DNA of 11,487 nucleotides from an uncultured Christensenella sp. (GTDB taxonomy: Bacteria > Bacillota > Clostridia > Christensenellales > UBA1242): NCBI GenBank assembly GCA_905195085.1, contig CAJJUK010000033.1:1-11487 (forward strand). Direction: 5' to 3'. How positions within the stretch are numbered: position 1 is the first letter of the stretch; every line of letters starts with the position of its first letter. The translations under genes were made by a program, and so were the position numbers. This document shows positions 7,016-11,487 of this stretch, one piece after another. The notes beneath the pieces were generated by a model that saw only the letters and a program-made list of their open reading frames with translations, was not told the DNA's origin and did not search any database.

Positions 7016-7026
7016 TAATACAAATG
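7016..7026 (-). repeat. Candidate right terminal inverted repeat of the IME
   Basis: TAATACAAATG, the exact reverse complement of 2261-2271, just downstream of the integrase stop. An end beside the integrase is the usual arrangement. The right flank is the promoter of the isomerase gene. Confidence 0.5.
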
Positions 7027-7037
7027 TGGTTTTTATG

Positions 7038-7060
7038 TGGTATAATATTATTATAGGAGG
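7038..7060 (+). promoter_or_regulatory. Extended -10 promoter and ribosome site of the isomerase gene
   Basis: A perfect TATAAT (7041-7046) with extended TG at 7038-7039, followed by AGGAGG (7055-7060) seven bases before the ATG. No good -35 box exists at 17 bp: the region there (7018-7023, ATACAA) belongs to the proposed mobile element end, so insertion may have replaced the original -35. Confidence 0.6.
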
Positions 7061-7067
7061 AATAGTC

Positions 7068-7898
7068 ATGTTTGAAATTGGAATAAACTCAAATTGTGAA
7101 TGTGGAAGTAATATTGCGGAAATTTGTGAGAATGTTAAAAAGGCTGGATTTAATAACATTATGATTGCCTTTAAAGTTGGCGGAGAAGAAAATGCAATTT
7201 TAGAAGCAAAAAAGCAAGGACTAAAAATTCCTTATGTGCATTTGAATAATAGATTTGCTGATGATTTATGGGCGAAAGGCGAAAGCAATAAAGAATATGT
7301 TGAAGATGTAATAAGACAAATCAAGCTTTGTGCTAAATATGATATTCATATTGCTGTATTGCACGGAACGATTGGTGGTGCGTCTGATTTAGCACTGCCA
7401 CCAAGTCAGCACGCAATAGATTGTATAAATGAGATTTTAAAAGCAGCAGAAGAAAATAATGTTAAAATCGCTTTGGAAAATCTTGACGGTCCAAACTTTG
7501 AACATTTTACATTCTTGTTAGATAACATTAAATCCAACTGGCTCGGTTTATGCTATGATGCCGGACATCATAATCTTTATAGGCCTAATTTTGATATTTT
7601 GGAGAAATATGGGGATAGAATATTAGCCATACATTTACACGACAACTTAATGGATTGGGAATATGGTTATGACTTTACTCGTGATTTGCATATGTTACCA
7701 TTTGATGGAAAAATTGATTATGAAAAAGTCTGTCAAAAACTCGCAAAAACAAACTACAATAATGTGATTATGCTTGAACTTCACAAAAATAGTTGCGGTG
7801 AACCAAGATTATACGACAATATGCCAATCGACAAGTATTTGACGCTTGCAAGAGAAAGAGCAAATAAAATTGTTGAAATGATAAAGAAGTATAAGTAA
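7068..7898 (+). CDS. Sugar-phosphate isomerase/epimerase family TIM-barrel protein
   Basis: A 276-residue AP-endonuclease-2/xylose-isomerase-like TIM barrel, a cytosolic metal-dependent enzyme family acting on sugars or inositol-like compounds; the substrate cannot be assigned. Likely metal and active-site residues at strand ends are visible: H58 (PYVHLN), H99 (AVLHGT), E137 (ALENLD), D164 and H167 (CYDAGHHN), H189/H191 and D192 (AIHLHDN), H208 (DLHMLPFDGKIDY) and E237 (MLELHK). Length and motif order are normal and no truncation is seen. The ATG at 7068 is preferred over the upstream GTG at 7026, as it has a perfect AGGAGG and the upstream codons overlap the promoter. The gene sits alone between the mobile element and the tRNA unit. 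Confidence 0.85.
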   Translation: MFEIGINSNCECGSNIAEICENVKKAGFNNIMIAFKVGGEENAILEAKKQGLKIPYVHLNNRFADDLWAKGESNKEYVEDVIRQIKLCAKYDIHIAVLHGTIGGASDLALPPSQHAIDCINEILKAAEENNVKIALENLDGPNFEHFTFLLDNIKSNWLGLCYDAGHHNLYRPNFDILEKYGDRILAIHLHDNLMDWEYGYDFTRDLHMLPFDGKIDYEKVCQKLAKTNYNNVIMLELHKNSCGEPRLYDNMPIDKYLTLARERANKIVEMIKKYK

Positions 7899-7907
7899 AT
7901 ATTTTAC

Positions 7908-8053
7908 TGTTGCAAATTGTTGCAAATGTGAAAGTTTTAGGCAGTTTTAGAAAGAATTTGACCGAAAGTTATGAATTTTAACTTTTGGTCATTTTTTATG
8001 CCTATTTTAATGATAAAAAACATTTGCTACAAATTTTGGGTGCATTTGCAACA
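7908..8053. repeat. Nested inverted-repeat block with tandem TGTTGCAAAT arms
   Basis: TGTTGCAAAT occurs twice in tandem (7908-7917 and 7918-7927). The right side has an exact inverted copy, ATTTGCAACA (8044-8053), and a near copy, CATTTGCTACA (8021-8031). Inside these, TAGGCA (7938-7943) pairs with TGCCTA (7999-8004). In the centre, GACCGAAAGTT (7960-7970) pairs with AACTTTTGGTC (7980-7990). The whole 146 bp could fold into one interrupted hairpin. It has no coding potential; it may be a MITE-like palindromic repeat or an elaborate 3' UTR. Confidence 0.5.
7960..7997 (+). terminator. Intrinsic terminator of the isomerase gene
   Basis: An 11-bp stem with one G-T pair (7960-7970 with 7980-7990), a 9-base loop, and a T-rich tail ATTTTTT (7991-7997). 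It is the core of the larger nested repeat. Confidence 0.65.
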
Positions 8054-8078
8054 AAAAATTAGTTATATGAACATAATA

Positions 8079-8103
8079 AAAACCCCGAATTTATCGGGGT
8101 TTT
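8079..8103 (-). terminator. Terminator of the tRNA unit
   Basis: AAAACCCCGA (8079-8088) pairs perfectly with TCGGGGTTTT (8094-8103) around a 5-base loop. On the minus strand the stem runs into TTTTT just after the tRNA-Ile 3' end. The symmetry means it can also stop plus-strand transcripts. Confidence 0.85.
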
Positions 8104-8105
8104 AG

Positions 8106-8182
8106 TGGTAGGATTGAGTGGACTCGAACCACCGACCCCCACCTTATCAGGGTGGTGCTCTAACCGACTGAGCTACAATCCT
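8106..8182 (-). tRNA. tRNA-Ile (anticodon GAT), intact, CCA encoded
   Basis: On the minus strand the acceptor AGGATTG pairs fully with CAATCCT. T8 and A9 are followed by a GCTC/GAGC D-arm. The anticodon arm is CCACC-CTGATAA-GGTGG with GAT at positions 34-36. The T-arm holds GGTTCGAGTCC, and discriminator A plus an encoded CCA (8106-8108) complete 77 nt. Known: tRNA-Ile(GAT) often lies in the 16S-23S spacer; here it stands alone with its own promoter and terminator. Confidence 0.95.
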
Positions 8183-8196
8183 ATATTAAGTTTTTC

Positions 8197-8283
8197 TTGG
8201 AATGAGTGGGATCGAACCACTGTCTCCAAACCCTAAAATTTTTCTTATCAGGGTGGTGCTCTAACCGACTGAGCTACAAGCCA
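8197..8283 (-). pseudogene. Chimeric or broken tRNA-Ile copy
   Basis: The 5' half, from T8 through the D-arm to the anticodon loop with GAT, is identical over 36 bp (8244-8279) to the intact tRNA-Ile (8143-8178). After the loop the sequence diverges into an A/T-rich run and then a different but plausible T-arm, AGTGG-TTCGATC-CCACT. The anticodon stem CCACC has no matching GGTGG. The acceptor arms TGGCTTG and CATTCCA have two mismatches (positions 4-69 and 5-68). No CCA is encoded, and the unit is 13 nt longer than the intact copy. It looks like a fusion of the tRNA-Ile 5' half to the 3' half of another tRNA. It is co-transcribed upstream of the good copy. A folded alternative, ACCCT with AGGGT, is possible, so a non-tRNA role is not excluded. 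Confidence 0.75.
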
Positions 8284-8296
8284 TCATGAACATTCC

Positions 8297-8324
8297 AAAT
8301 ACTGGCGGGGATATGCCCGTATTT
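8297..8324. other. Hairpin in the leader of the tRNA unit
   Basis: AAATA (8297-8301) with TATTT (8320-8324) and CGGG (8306-8309) with CCCG (8316-8319) form a bulged hairpin between the tRNA promoter and the chimeric tRNA. On the plus strand it runs into a T-rich stretch, but no plus-strand gene needs a terminator there. It may act as a processing signal in the minus-strand precursor. Confidence 0.35.
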
Positions 8325-8340
8325 TTAAGAATGCGGTTTT

Positions 8341-8369
8341 ATTATAACTATAAATCTAATTTATGTCAA
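8341..8369 (-). promoter_or_regulatory. Perfect consensus promoter of the tRNA unit
   Basis: On the minus strand TTGACA (8364-8369), exactly 17 bp, and TATAAT (8341-8346): a full sigma-A/sigma-70 consensus. The start is about 8334. The transcript would carry a leader of about 50 nt, the chimeric tRNA, the intact tRNA-Ile and the terminator at 8079-8103. Such a promoter fits stable RNA expression. Confidence 0.85.
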
Positions 8370-8426
8370 GCATTTCACAAAAAAAATTTAATTTCAACAA
8401 TCAAAAATTTAATCTTTTTAATTCCA

Positions 8427-8456
8427 TTGACTAAAACAATCTTTTTGTTATATTAT
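8427..8456 (+). promoter_or_regulatory. Promoter of the membrane protein gene
   Basis: TTGACT (8427-8432) with TATTAT (8451-8456) at 18 bp, or TATATT (8449-8454) at 16 bp. AGGAG (8477-8481) is the ribosome site for the ATG at 8489. It diverges from the tRNA promoter about 60 bp away. Confidence 0.55.
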
Positions 8457-8488
8457 AAAATTAGTATTCAACAGTTAGGAGTTCAATT

Positions 8489-9355
8489 ATGGAAGAATTT
8501 TTACATTGGCTGCAAGGAACAATGACAAGACCAACTTGGTTTGGGTGGTTTCACATTCTTTGGATTTGCATAATGATTGCAGAATGTGTTGTTATTTACA
8601 TATTCAGGAAGAAAATATCAAGAAAAACTTTAAACATCATATTATTGTCCACGGGACTCGCTCTCATAATTTTTGAAATTTATAAACAAGTTATCTTTAG
8701 TTTCAACTACAATGGTGGAAATGGGAATTCAACGTGGTCCTATCAATGGTATGCCTTTCCATTCCAATTCTGCTCCACCCCAATGTATTTGATGGCGATT
8801 GCAGGAATTTTACGCAAAGGGAAAGTTTATGATTGCATAACAAGTTATCTGTCTACATTCGCATTATTTGCAGGACTGATTGTTATGATTTATCCTGGCG
8901 ATGTGTTCACTTCTCAAATAGGCATCAACATTCAAACGATGTTTTGGCATTCAAGTATGTTCACAATCGGTTTCTTACTGCTTGCAACAAGAAGCGTCGA
9001 GTTTAATTTCAAAACAATAATCAAAGCTACATATGTATTTTTAGTCATGCTTGCAATTGCCCTCATCATGAACATAATTTGGCACTACTGCGGAACTGAT
9101 GCAACCTTCAATATGTTCTACATAAGTCCATATTATCCATGCACTCTTGTTATATTAAACATAATTTACGACTCGGTTCCTTATGTTATATTCTTAATAA
9201 TTTACATAATTGGATTTGTCCTGGCTGCATCGGTAATGTTGGGTTTTGCAATTTTGTTTGATAAATTGGAAAAAGCAATCCACAAACGAAAATTAACCGC
9301 TGAGGACATTGTTGTAGAAAAAATATTAGAAATTGCAAAAGATGATTTAAAATAA
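8489..9355 (+). CDS. YwaF/TIGR02206-family integral membrane protein
   Basis: A 288-residue protein with about seven hydrophobic segments, roughly at residues 18-38, 48-70, 92-108, 116-137, 150-168, 178-200 and 228-256. Family-typical motifs are visible: FPFQFCSTPMYLMAIAG (90-106), MIYPGDVF (133-140), GINIQTMFWHSS (145-156) and FYISPYYPCTLVILNIIYDSVPY in pieces over 210-232. Known: this family is widespread in Bacillota and structurally uncharacterised; its function is unknown. The N-terminus (about 16 residues) has no signal peptide, and the C-terminal 30 residues are a charged cytosolic tail. The gene has its own promoter and shares a terminator with the convergent gene, so it is a single-gene transcript. 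Confidence 0.85.
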   Translation: MEEFLHWLQGTMTRPTWFGWFHILWICIMIAECVVIYIFRKKISRKTLNIILLSTGLALIIFEIYKQVIFSFNYNGGNGNSTWSYQWYAFPFQFCSTPMYLMAIAGILRKGKVYDCITSYLSTFALFAGLIVMIYPGDVFTSQIGINIQTMFWHSSMFTIGFLLLATRSVEFNFKTIIKATYVFLVMLAIALIMNIIWHYCGTDATFNMFYISPYYPCTLVILNIIYDSVPYVIFLIIYIIGFVLAASVMLGFAILFDKLEKAIHKRKLTAEDIVVEKILEIAKDDLK

Positions 9356-9361
9356 AAAAAT

Positions 9362-9385
9362 GATAGGATCTCCTATCTTTTTTTT
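9362..9385 (+). terminator. Bidirectional terminator between convergent genes
   Basis: GATAGG (9362-9367) pairs with CCTATC (9372-9377) around four bases, followed by T9378-T9385. The A-run upstream gives a T-rich tail for the minus strand too. The stop codon of the minus-strand acetyltransferase gene (9373-9375) lies inside the stem. Confidence 0.75.
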
Positions 9386-9966
9386 ATTCCCTTTTTGTTT
9401 TCTTGTCGAACCCTACCAATGACAAAGTCACCATCTTCCGTGTCATTTGTCACAGTTGTTCCTGCACAAATATATGTATTGTCTGCAATGTTAACTGGTG
9501 CAACAATATTAACATTACAGCCAACAAAAACATTGTCTCCAATCTTAGATTTTTGCTTTATCTTGCCGTCATAATTTGCAAAGACCACCCCACAACCAAT
9601 GTTGACATTTTCTCCTATTTCGGCGTCACCAACATAGGATAGGTGTGGCACTTTACTCCCCTTTCCAATATGAGAATTCTTAATCTCCACAAAGGTTCCC
9701 ACTTTGACATTGTCTGCCAAAATACAATTTGGTCGTATATGGGAAAAAGGTCCAATTTTGCAACCATTGCCAACATTTGATTCTTTTATTATGGAGCTGT
9801 CAATCACACAATCATTGCCTATGACAACGTCTTCAATTCTTGAACCAGACAAAATTTTGACATTATCACCAATTTTGCAACATCCCAAGATTTTGACATT
9901 TTCATCAATTTCAACATTCTTGCCCAAAATCACATCTTTGCTTATTTGACATCTTTTTTGTTTCAT
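9373..9966 (-). CDS. Stand-alone left-handed beta-helix acetyltransferase resembling the C-terminal half of GlmU
   Basis: A 197-residue protein of hexapeptide repeats from end to end (for example VILGKNVEIDENVKILG, KIGDNVKILSG). It aligns with the acetyltransferase half of the bifunctional enzyme GlmU and lacks the N-terminal uridyltransferase domain. By position, the residues known in E. coli GlmU are kept: R78 (R333), K96 (K351), H108 (H363), Y111 (Y366), N122 (N377), N131-Y132 (N386-Y387), K137 (K392) and R185 (R440). S405 appears as C150. The C-terminus, RVRQ followed by a basic tail, also matches GlmU's end. Likely activity is acetyl-CoA-dependent acetylation of an amino sugar phosphate such as glucosamine-1-phosphate, in the cytosol for cell-wall precursor supply. 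No uridyltransferase gene lies nearby. No clear ribosome site precedes the ATG, so translation may depend on the upstream gene. Confidence 0.8.
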   Translation of the reverse strand: MKQKRCQISKDVILGKNVEIDENVKILGCCKIGDNVKILSGSRIEDVVIGNDCVIDSSIIKESNVGNGCKIGPFSHIRPNCILADNVKVGTFVEIKNSHIGKGSKVPHLSYVGDAEIGENVNIGCGVVFANYDGKIKQKSKIGDNVFVGCNVNIVAPVNIADNTYICAGTTVTNDTEDGDFVIGRVRQENKKGIKKR

Positions 9967-10005
9967 AAAAATATATATTCGCCAAGTAGCATTGATGACA
10001 ATAAA

Positions 10006-10317
10006 TCACATACAAAAACGAGAATAAGATGAAACATTTTTAATTTGGTTTTTAAGACTGTTATATTTATCTAATGTTGAAAGCAAATATCTTTCTTTTG
10101 CATTGCCGTCCAAAACACTAAAGATTTTGTCATCAATCAGATAATGAACAGGGTTTGTCACAACATCTTTCTGCGACAACAAATTTTCAACCCTAGACCT
10201 AAATTCTTCATCTTCGTTGGAAATCACCTTAATTTTGGCCGTAGAAATTGTTTCTTTTCCAACAAGCCTTCTTTTTGCTTTTTGTGCTATTGATCTTAAA
10301 ACATCATTGTTACTCAT
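10006..10317 (-). CDS. Small protein of unknown function upstream of the acetyltransferase
   Basis: A 103-residue soluble protein; I do not recognise its family. It begins with a basic helix-like stretch (VLRSIAQKAKRRLVGKE, residues 6-22), then a mixed alpha/beta-looking middle (IKVISNEDEEFRSRVENLL, 29-47; VHYLIDDKIFSVLD, 57-70) and an amphipathic helix (KERYLLSTLDKYNSLKNQI, 74-92). There is no signal peptide, membrane segment or cysteine cluster. The ATG at 10317 has a perfect AAAAGGAGG (10322-10330), good evidence that it is translated. Only 39 bp separate it from the acetyltransferase gene, with no terminator between, so the two are probably one operon. Confidence 0.65.
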   Translation of the reverse strand: MSNNDVLRSIAQKAKRRLVGKETISTAKIKVISNEDEEFRSRVENLLSQKDVVTNPVHYLIDDKIFSVLDGNAKERYLLSTLDKYNSLKNQIKNVSSYSRFCM

Positions 10318-10343
10318 ATAACCTCCTTTTATGTAACAAGGAA

Positions 10344-10372
10344 ATTATATGATAAATAGTGACAATAACCAA
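10344..10372 (-). promoter_or_regulatory. Promoter of the 10317-9373 operon
   Basis: On the minus strand TATAAT (10344-10349) preceded at 17 bp by TTGGTT (10367-10372), a weak -35. The start is about 10337, just ahead of the ribosome site. No terminator was seen after the LRR gene, so readthrough from it could also contribute. Confidence 0.5.
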
Positions 10373-10440
10373 ACAAAAACTTCTCTTAATTTTTCCTATA
10401 TTGTCGAAATAAATCTAATAAATTCGTTTGTAAAAATTGT

Positions 10441-11223
10441 CTATAAACTTTTCCCAACAATATGTTTAGGATAACAATCTAGAACAATATTTTCGTTTTC
10501 ATCTCTTACCAAGTTTGCTTTCAGTTCCCCTGACTTCATTTGTTTTACAATGTTTTTGTCTAATTGCCCATAAGCCTCGCCACAATAAACCAACAAATCA
10601 ACTTCCTTTAATCTTTTGCACCCGTCCGCAAAATTTTTACTGATTGTTGTTGTTTTTGTAGGAATTCCAAAACTTTTCAAACTAACACAGTTTTGTATGC
10701 CAAAAGGTGGTAACTCTTTCAACTCCCTTGAGAGTGTTAAAACTTGAAGTTTCGTGCAACCTGAACAAAAAAACATTCCAACTTCAGTGACATTGTTTTG
10801 CATATGCAAATGCTTTAAATTTCTGCAGTTATAAAAAGCATATTTATTTATTTTTTTCAAAGATTGAGGAAGTTTAACTCTTTCCAAACTAACACACCCA
10901 AAGAAAAATGCATCTGGTAATTCGGCAATTCCTTCAGGCAAATTGACATATTTCAAAGAATAACAATTTTCAAATCCCCATTCCCCCAATTCTTCAACGC
11001 CTTCAGGAAAACGTGCCAAAACAAGATCAGAGCAATTCTTAAAGGCTCTTGCTCCAATTTTTGTGACTCCAGCAGGCACATCAATTACTTTCAAATTTTT
11101 CAAACCATGGAATGCTTCTGCACCTATTTCTGTAACGCCCTCCCAAAATTCGTTTGGATTTGTTTCAAGCAACTCTAAGTCAGCCTCAGTAACATCATAA
11201 AGTACACCGTTTTGTTTTATCAT
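10441..11223 (-). CDS. BspA-type leucine-rich-repeat protein (LRR_5)
   Basis: A 260-residue protein with eight tandem 23-residue repeats (residues about 30-213). The pattern is V-x-x-I/L-x-x-x-A-F-x-x-C/L-x-x-L-x-x-V-x-L-P-x-G, as in VTEIGAEAFHGLKNLKVIDV, and the 'F..C.sL' core is characteristic of BspA/TpLRR repeats. The N-terminal 29 residues form an acidic cap; the C-terminal 45 residues are a non-repeat tail. There is no signal peptide, transmembrane segment, cell-wall anchor or extra domain, unlike the large surface-exposed BspA proteins, so a cytosolic protein-binding role is inferred. The promoter is very good, yet the only GGAG lies 17 bases from the ATG, far more than the usual 5-9. 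An in-frame stop blocks any earlier start. Confidence 0.8.
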   Translation of the reverse strand: MIKQNGVLYDVTEADLELLETNPNEFWEGVTEIGAEAFHGLKNLKVIDVPAGVTKIGARAFKNCSDLVLARFPEGVEELGEWGFENCYSLKYVNLPEGIAELPDAFFFGCVSLERVKLPQSLKKINKYAFYNCRNLKHLHMQNNVTEVGMFFCSGCTKLQVLTLSRELKELPPFGIQNCVSLKSFGIPTKTTTISKNFADGCKRLKEVDLLVYCGEAYGQLDKNIVKQMKSGELKANLVRDENENIVLDCYPKHIVGKSL

Positions 11224-11255
11224 TTTATTTTAAAATTTATCTCCTTTATGGCGAT

Positions 11256-11284
11256 ATTATAACACATTCAAAATCAAATGTCCA
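11256..11284 (-). promoter_or_regulatory. Promoter of the LRR gene
   Basis: On the minus strand TGGACA (11279-11284), 17 bp, then TATAAT (11256-11261) with an extended -10 TG. The start is about 11249, giving a leader of about 25 nt that still includes AAAGGAG. Confidence 0.75.
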
Positions 11285-11347
11285 TACCCAACTTATTTTG
11301 GATCTGTTCAACATTCCTTTCGCATTTCTAACAAGTGCCATAGAGAC

Positions 11348-11384
11348 AATAAAAAAGAGAGAGTAGTAAGTCTACTCTCTCTTT
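11348..11384 (-). terminator. Intrinsic terminator downstream of the 16S gene
   Basis: AAAGAGAGAGTAG (11354-11366) pairs perfectly over 13 bp with CTACTCTCTCTTT (11372-11384) around a 5-base loop. On the minus strand it runs into TTTTTT and then ATTG. It lies only about 80 bp after the 16S 3' end, so transcription from 16S would stop here. Confidence 0.85.
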
Positions 11385-11466
11385 AGTATTAATTAAATAG
11401 TTTCTCGAACAATCGTTATCTCGTTCACTTTCGGGTGATTCCTCACCCTCATCGACATCTCTCTTT
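11385..11466 (-). other. Short 16S 3' spacer with ITS-like features
   Basis: On the minus strand the spacer has a GGGTGA-GGAA-TCACCC hairpin (11433-11448) with a GNRA loop. Further on comes TTGTTCGAGAAACTA (11398-11412), which resembles the TGTTCTTTGAAAACTA element common in Bacillota rRNA leaders and spacers. No tRNA and no 23S sequence follow before the terminator. Confidence 0.5.
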
Positions 11467-11487
11467 AAAAGGAGGTGATCCAGCGGC
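11467..11487 (-). rRNA. rrs: 16S rRNA, 3' terminal fragment
   Basis: The reverse complement reads GCCGCTGGATCACCTCCTTT, the universal 16S 3' end with the anti-Shine-Dalgarno core CCTCC. Only about 20 bases are in the window; the rest of the gene lies to the right. Confidence 0.95.

Larger units (their letters stand above)
2261..7026. mobile_element. Integrated mobilizable element (IME) with MobL-type relaxase and tyrosine integrase
   Basis: The block holds an HTH/sigma-like regulator, an RHH-like accessory protein, a relaxase, an excisionase and a tyrosine integrase, all on the plus strand, flanked by ordinary host genes. The integrase ends about 26 bp before the proposed right end. CATTTGTATTA (2261-2271) and its exact reverse complement TAATACAAATG (7016-7026) form an 11-bp terminal inverted repeat; beyond that the match is patchy. 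Known: Tn916-type elements have short imperfect terminal inverted repeats and insert in AT-rich DNA. Inferred: these are the ends, giving about 4.8 kb. No replication, coupling-protein, type IV secretion or resistance gene was seen, so transfer would need a helper. The left end could lie further left and include the first two genes. Confidence 0.7.

Noticed and set aside
7908..8053. Short CRISPR array
   Set aside because: The repeats are 10 bp, adjacent or inverted, without regular spacers, and no cas gene is present.
8197..8283. Intron-containing functional tRNA-Ile
   Set aside because: Removing any segment does not restore a GGTGG anticodon-stem partner, the acceptor stem has mismatches and no CCA is encoded; bacterial tRNA introns are also far larger than the 13-nt excess.
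8286..8525. A 79-codon plus-strand reading frame over the tRNA leader and promoter region
   Set aside because: It has no ribosome site, overlaps the tRNA promoter and the start of the real membrane protein gene in another frame, and its translation has no recognisable features.
9403..9949. Plus-strand reading frames opposite the acetyltransferase gene
   Set aside because: They are antisense shadows of the hexapeptide-repeat gene; no ribosome sites, and the minus-strand product has clear family motifs.

Overview
The window is AT-rich with strong AGGAGG-type ribosome sites, sigma-A-like promoters (several with extended -10 boxes) and intrinsic hairpin/T-run terminators. Together with the gene families this points to a low-GC Bacillota, most likely an uncultured Clostridia-type bacterium. 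No species can be named from the sequence. The last 21 bases are the 3' end of a 16S rRNA gene on the minus strand, so the right edge may be a contig break at an rRNA gene.

Layout. (1) 50-2244: a putative nucleotide-binding protein of the SLOG/cpYpsA ('putative molybdenum carrier') family, then a 555-residue protein of unknown function with its own promoter. (2) About 2261-7026: a compact integrated mobilizable element. In order it carries a strong promoter feeding a structured RNA with its own terminator, a sigma-region-4-like HTH protein, a candidate oriT, a ribbon-helix-helix-like accessory protein, a MobL/MobP-type relaxase, a heavily structured intergenic region, an excisionase-like protein and a complete tyrosine integrase. 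An 11-bp inverted repeat (2261-2271 / 7016-7026) lies where the ends would be expected. No replication gene, type IV secretion gene or obvious cargo was seen, so the element would depend on a helper for transfer. (3) 7068-8053: a TIM-barrel sugar-phosphate isomerase/epimerase gene directly downstream of the element, then a nested inverted-repeat block that includes its terminator. (4) 8079-8369 (minus): a tRNA unit with a consensus promoter and terminator, holding an intact tRNA-Ile(GAT) and, upstream of it, a chimeric or broken tRNA-Ile copy. (5) 8489-9355 (plus): a YwaF/TIGR02206-type membrane protein. (6) 9373-11223 (minus): a stand-alone left-handed beta-helix acetyltransferase matching only the C-terminal half of GlmU, a small unknown protein, and a BspA-type leucine-rich-repeat protein. 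(7) 11348-11487 (minus): the 16S 3' end, a short spacer with ITS-like features, and a strong terminator instead of a 23S gene.

How it fits together. In the element, the HTH protein may regulate transcription, the RHH-like protein and relaxase would process oriT, and Xis/Int would excise and integrate the DNA. The target appears to be the promoter region of the isomerase gene. The host side shows an apparently unlinked 16S gene, together with a tRNA-Ile(GAT), normally found in rRNA spacers, standing alone about 3.3 kb away. The points most worth a second look are the structured RNA at 2326-2420, the element termini, the chimeric tRNA, the 7908-8053 nested repeat, the half-GlmU and the apparently 23S-less 16S unit.
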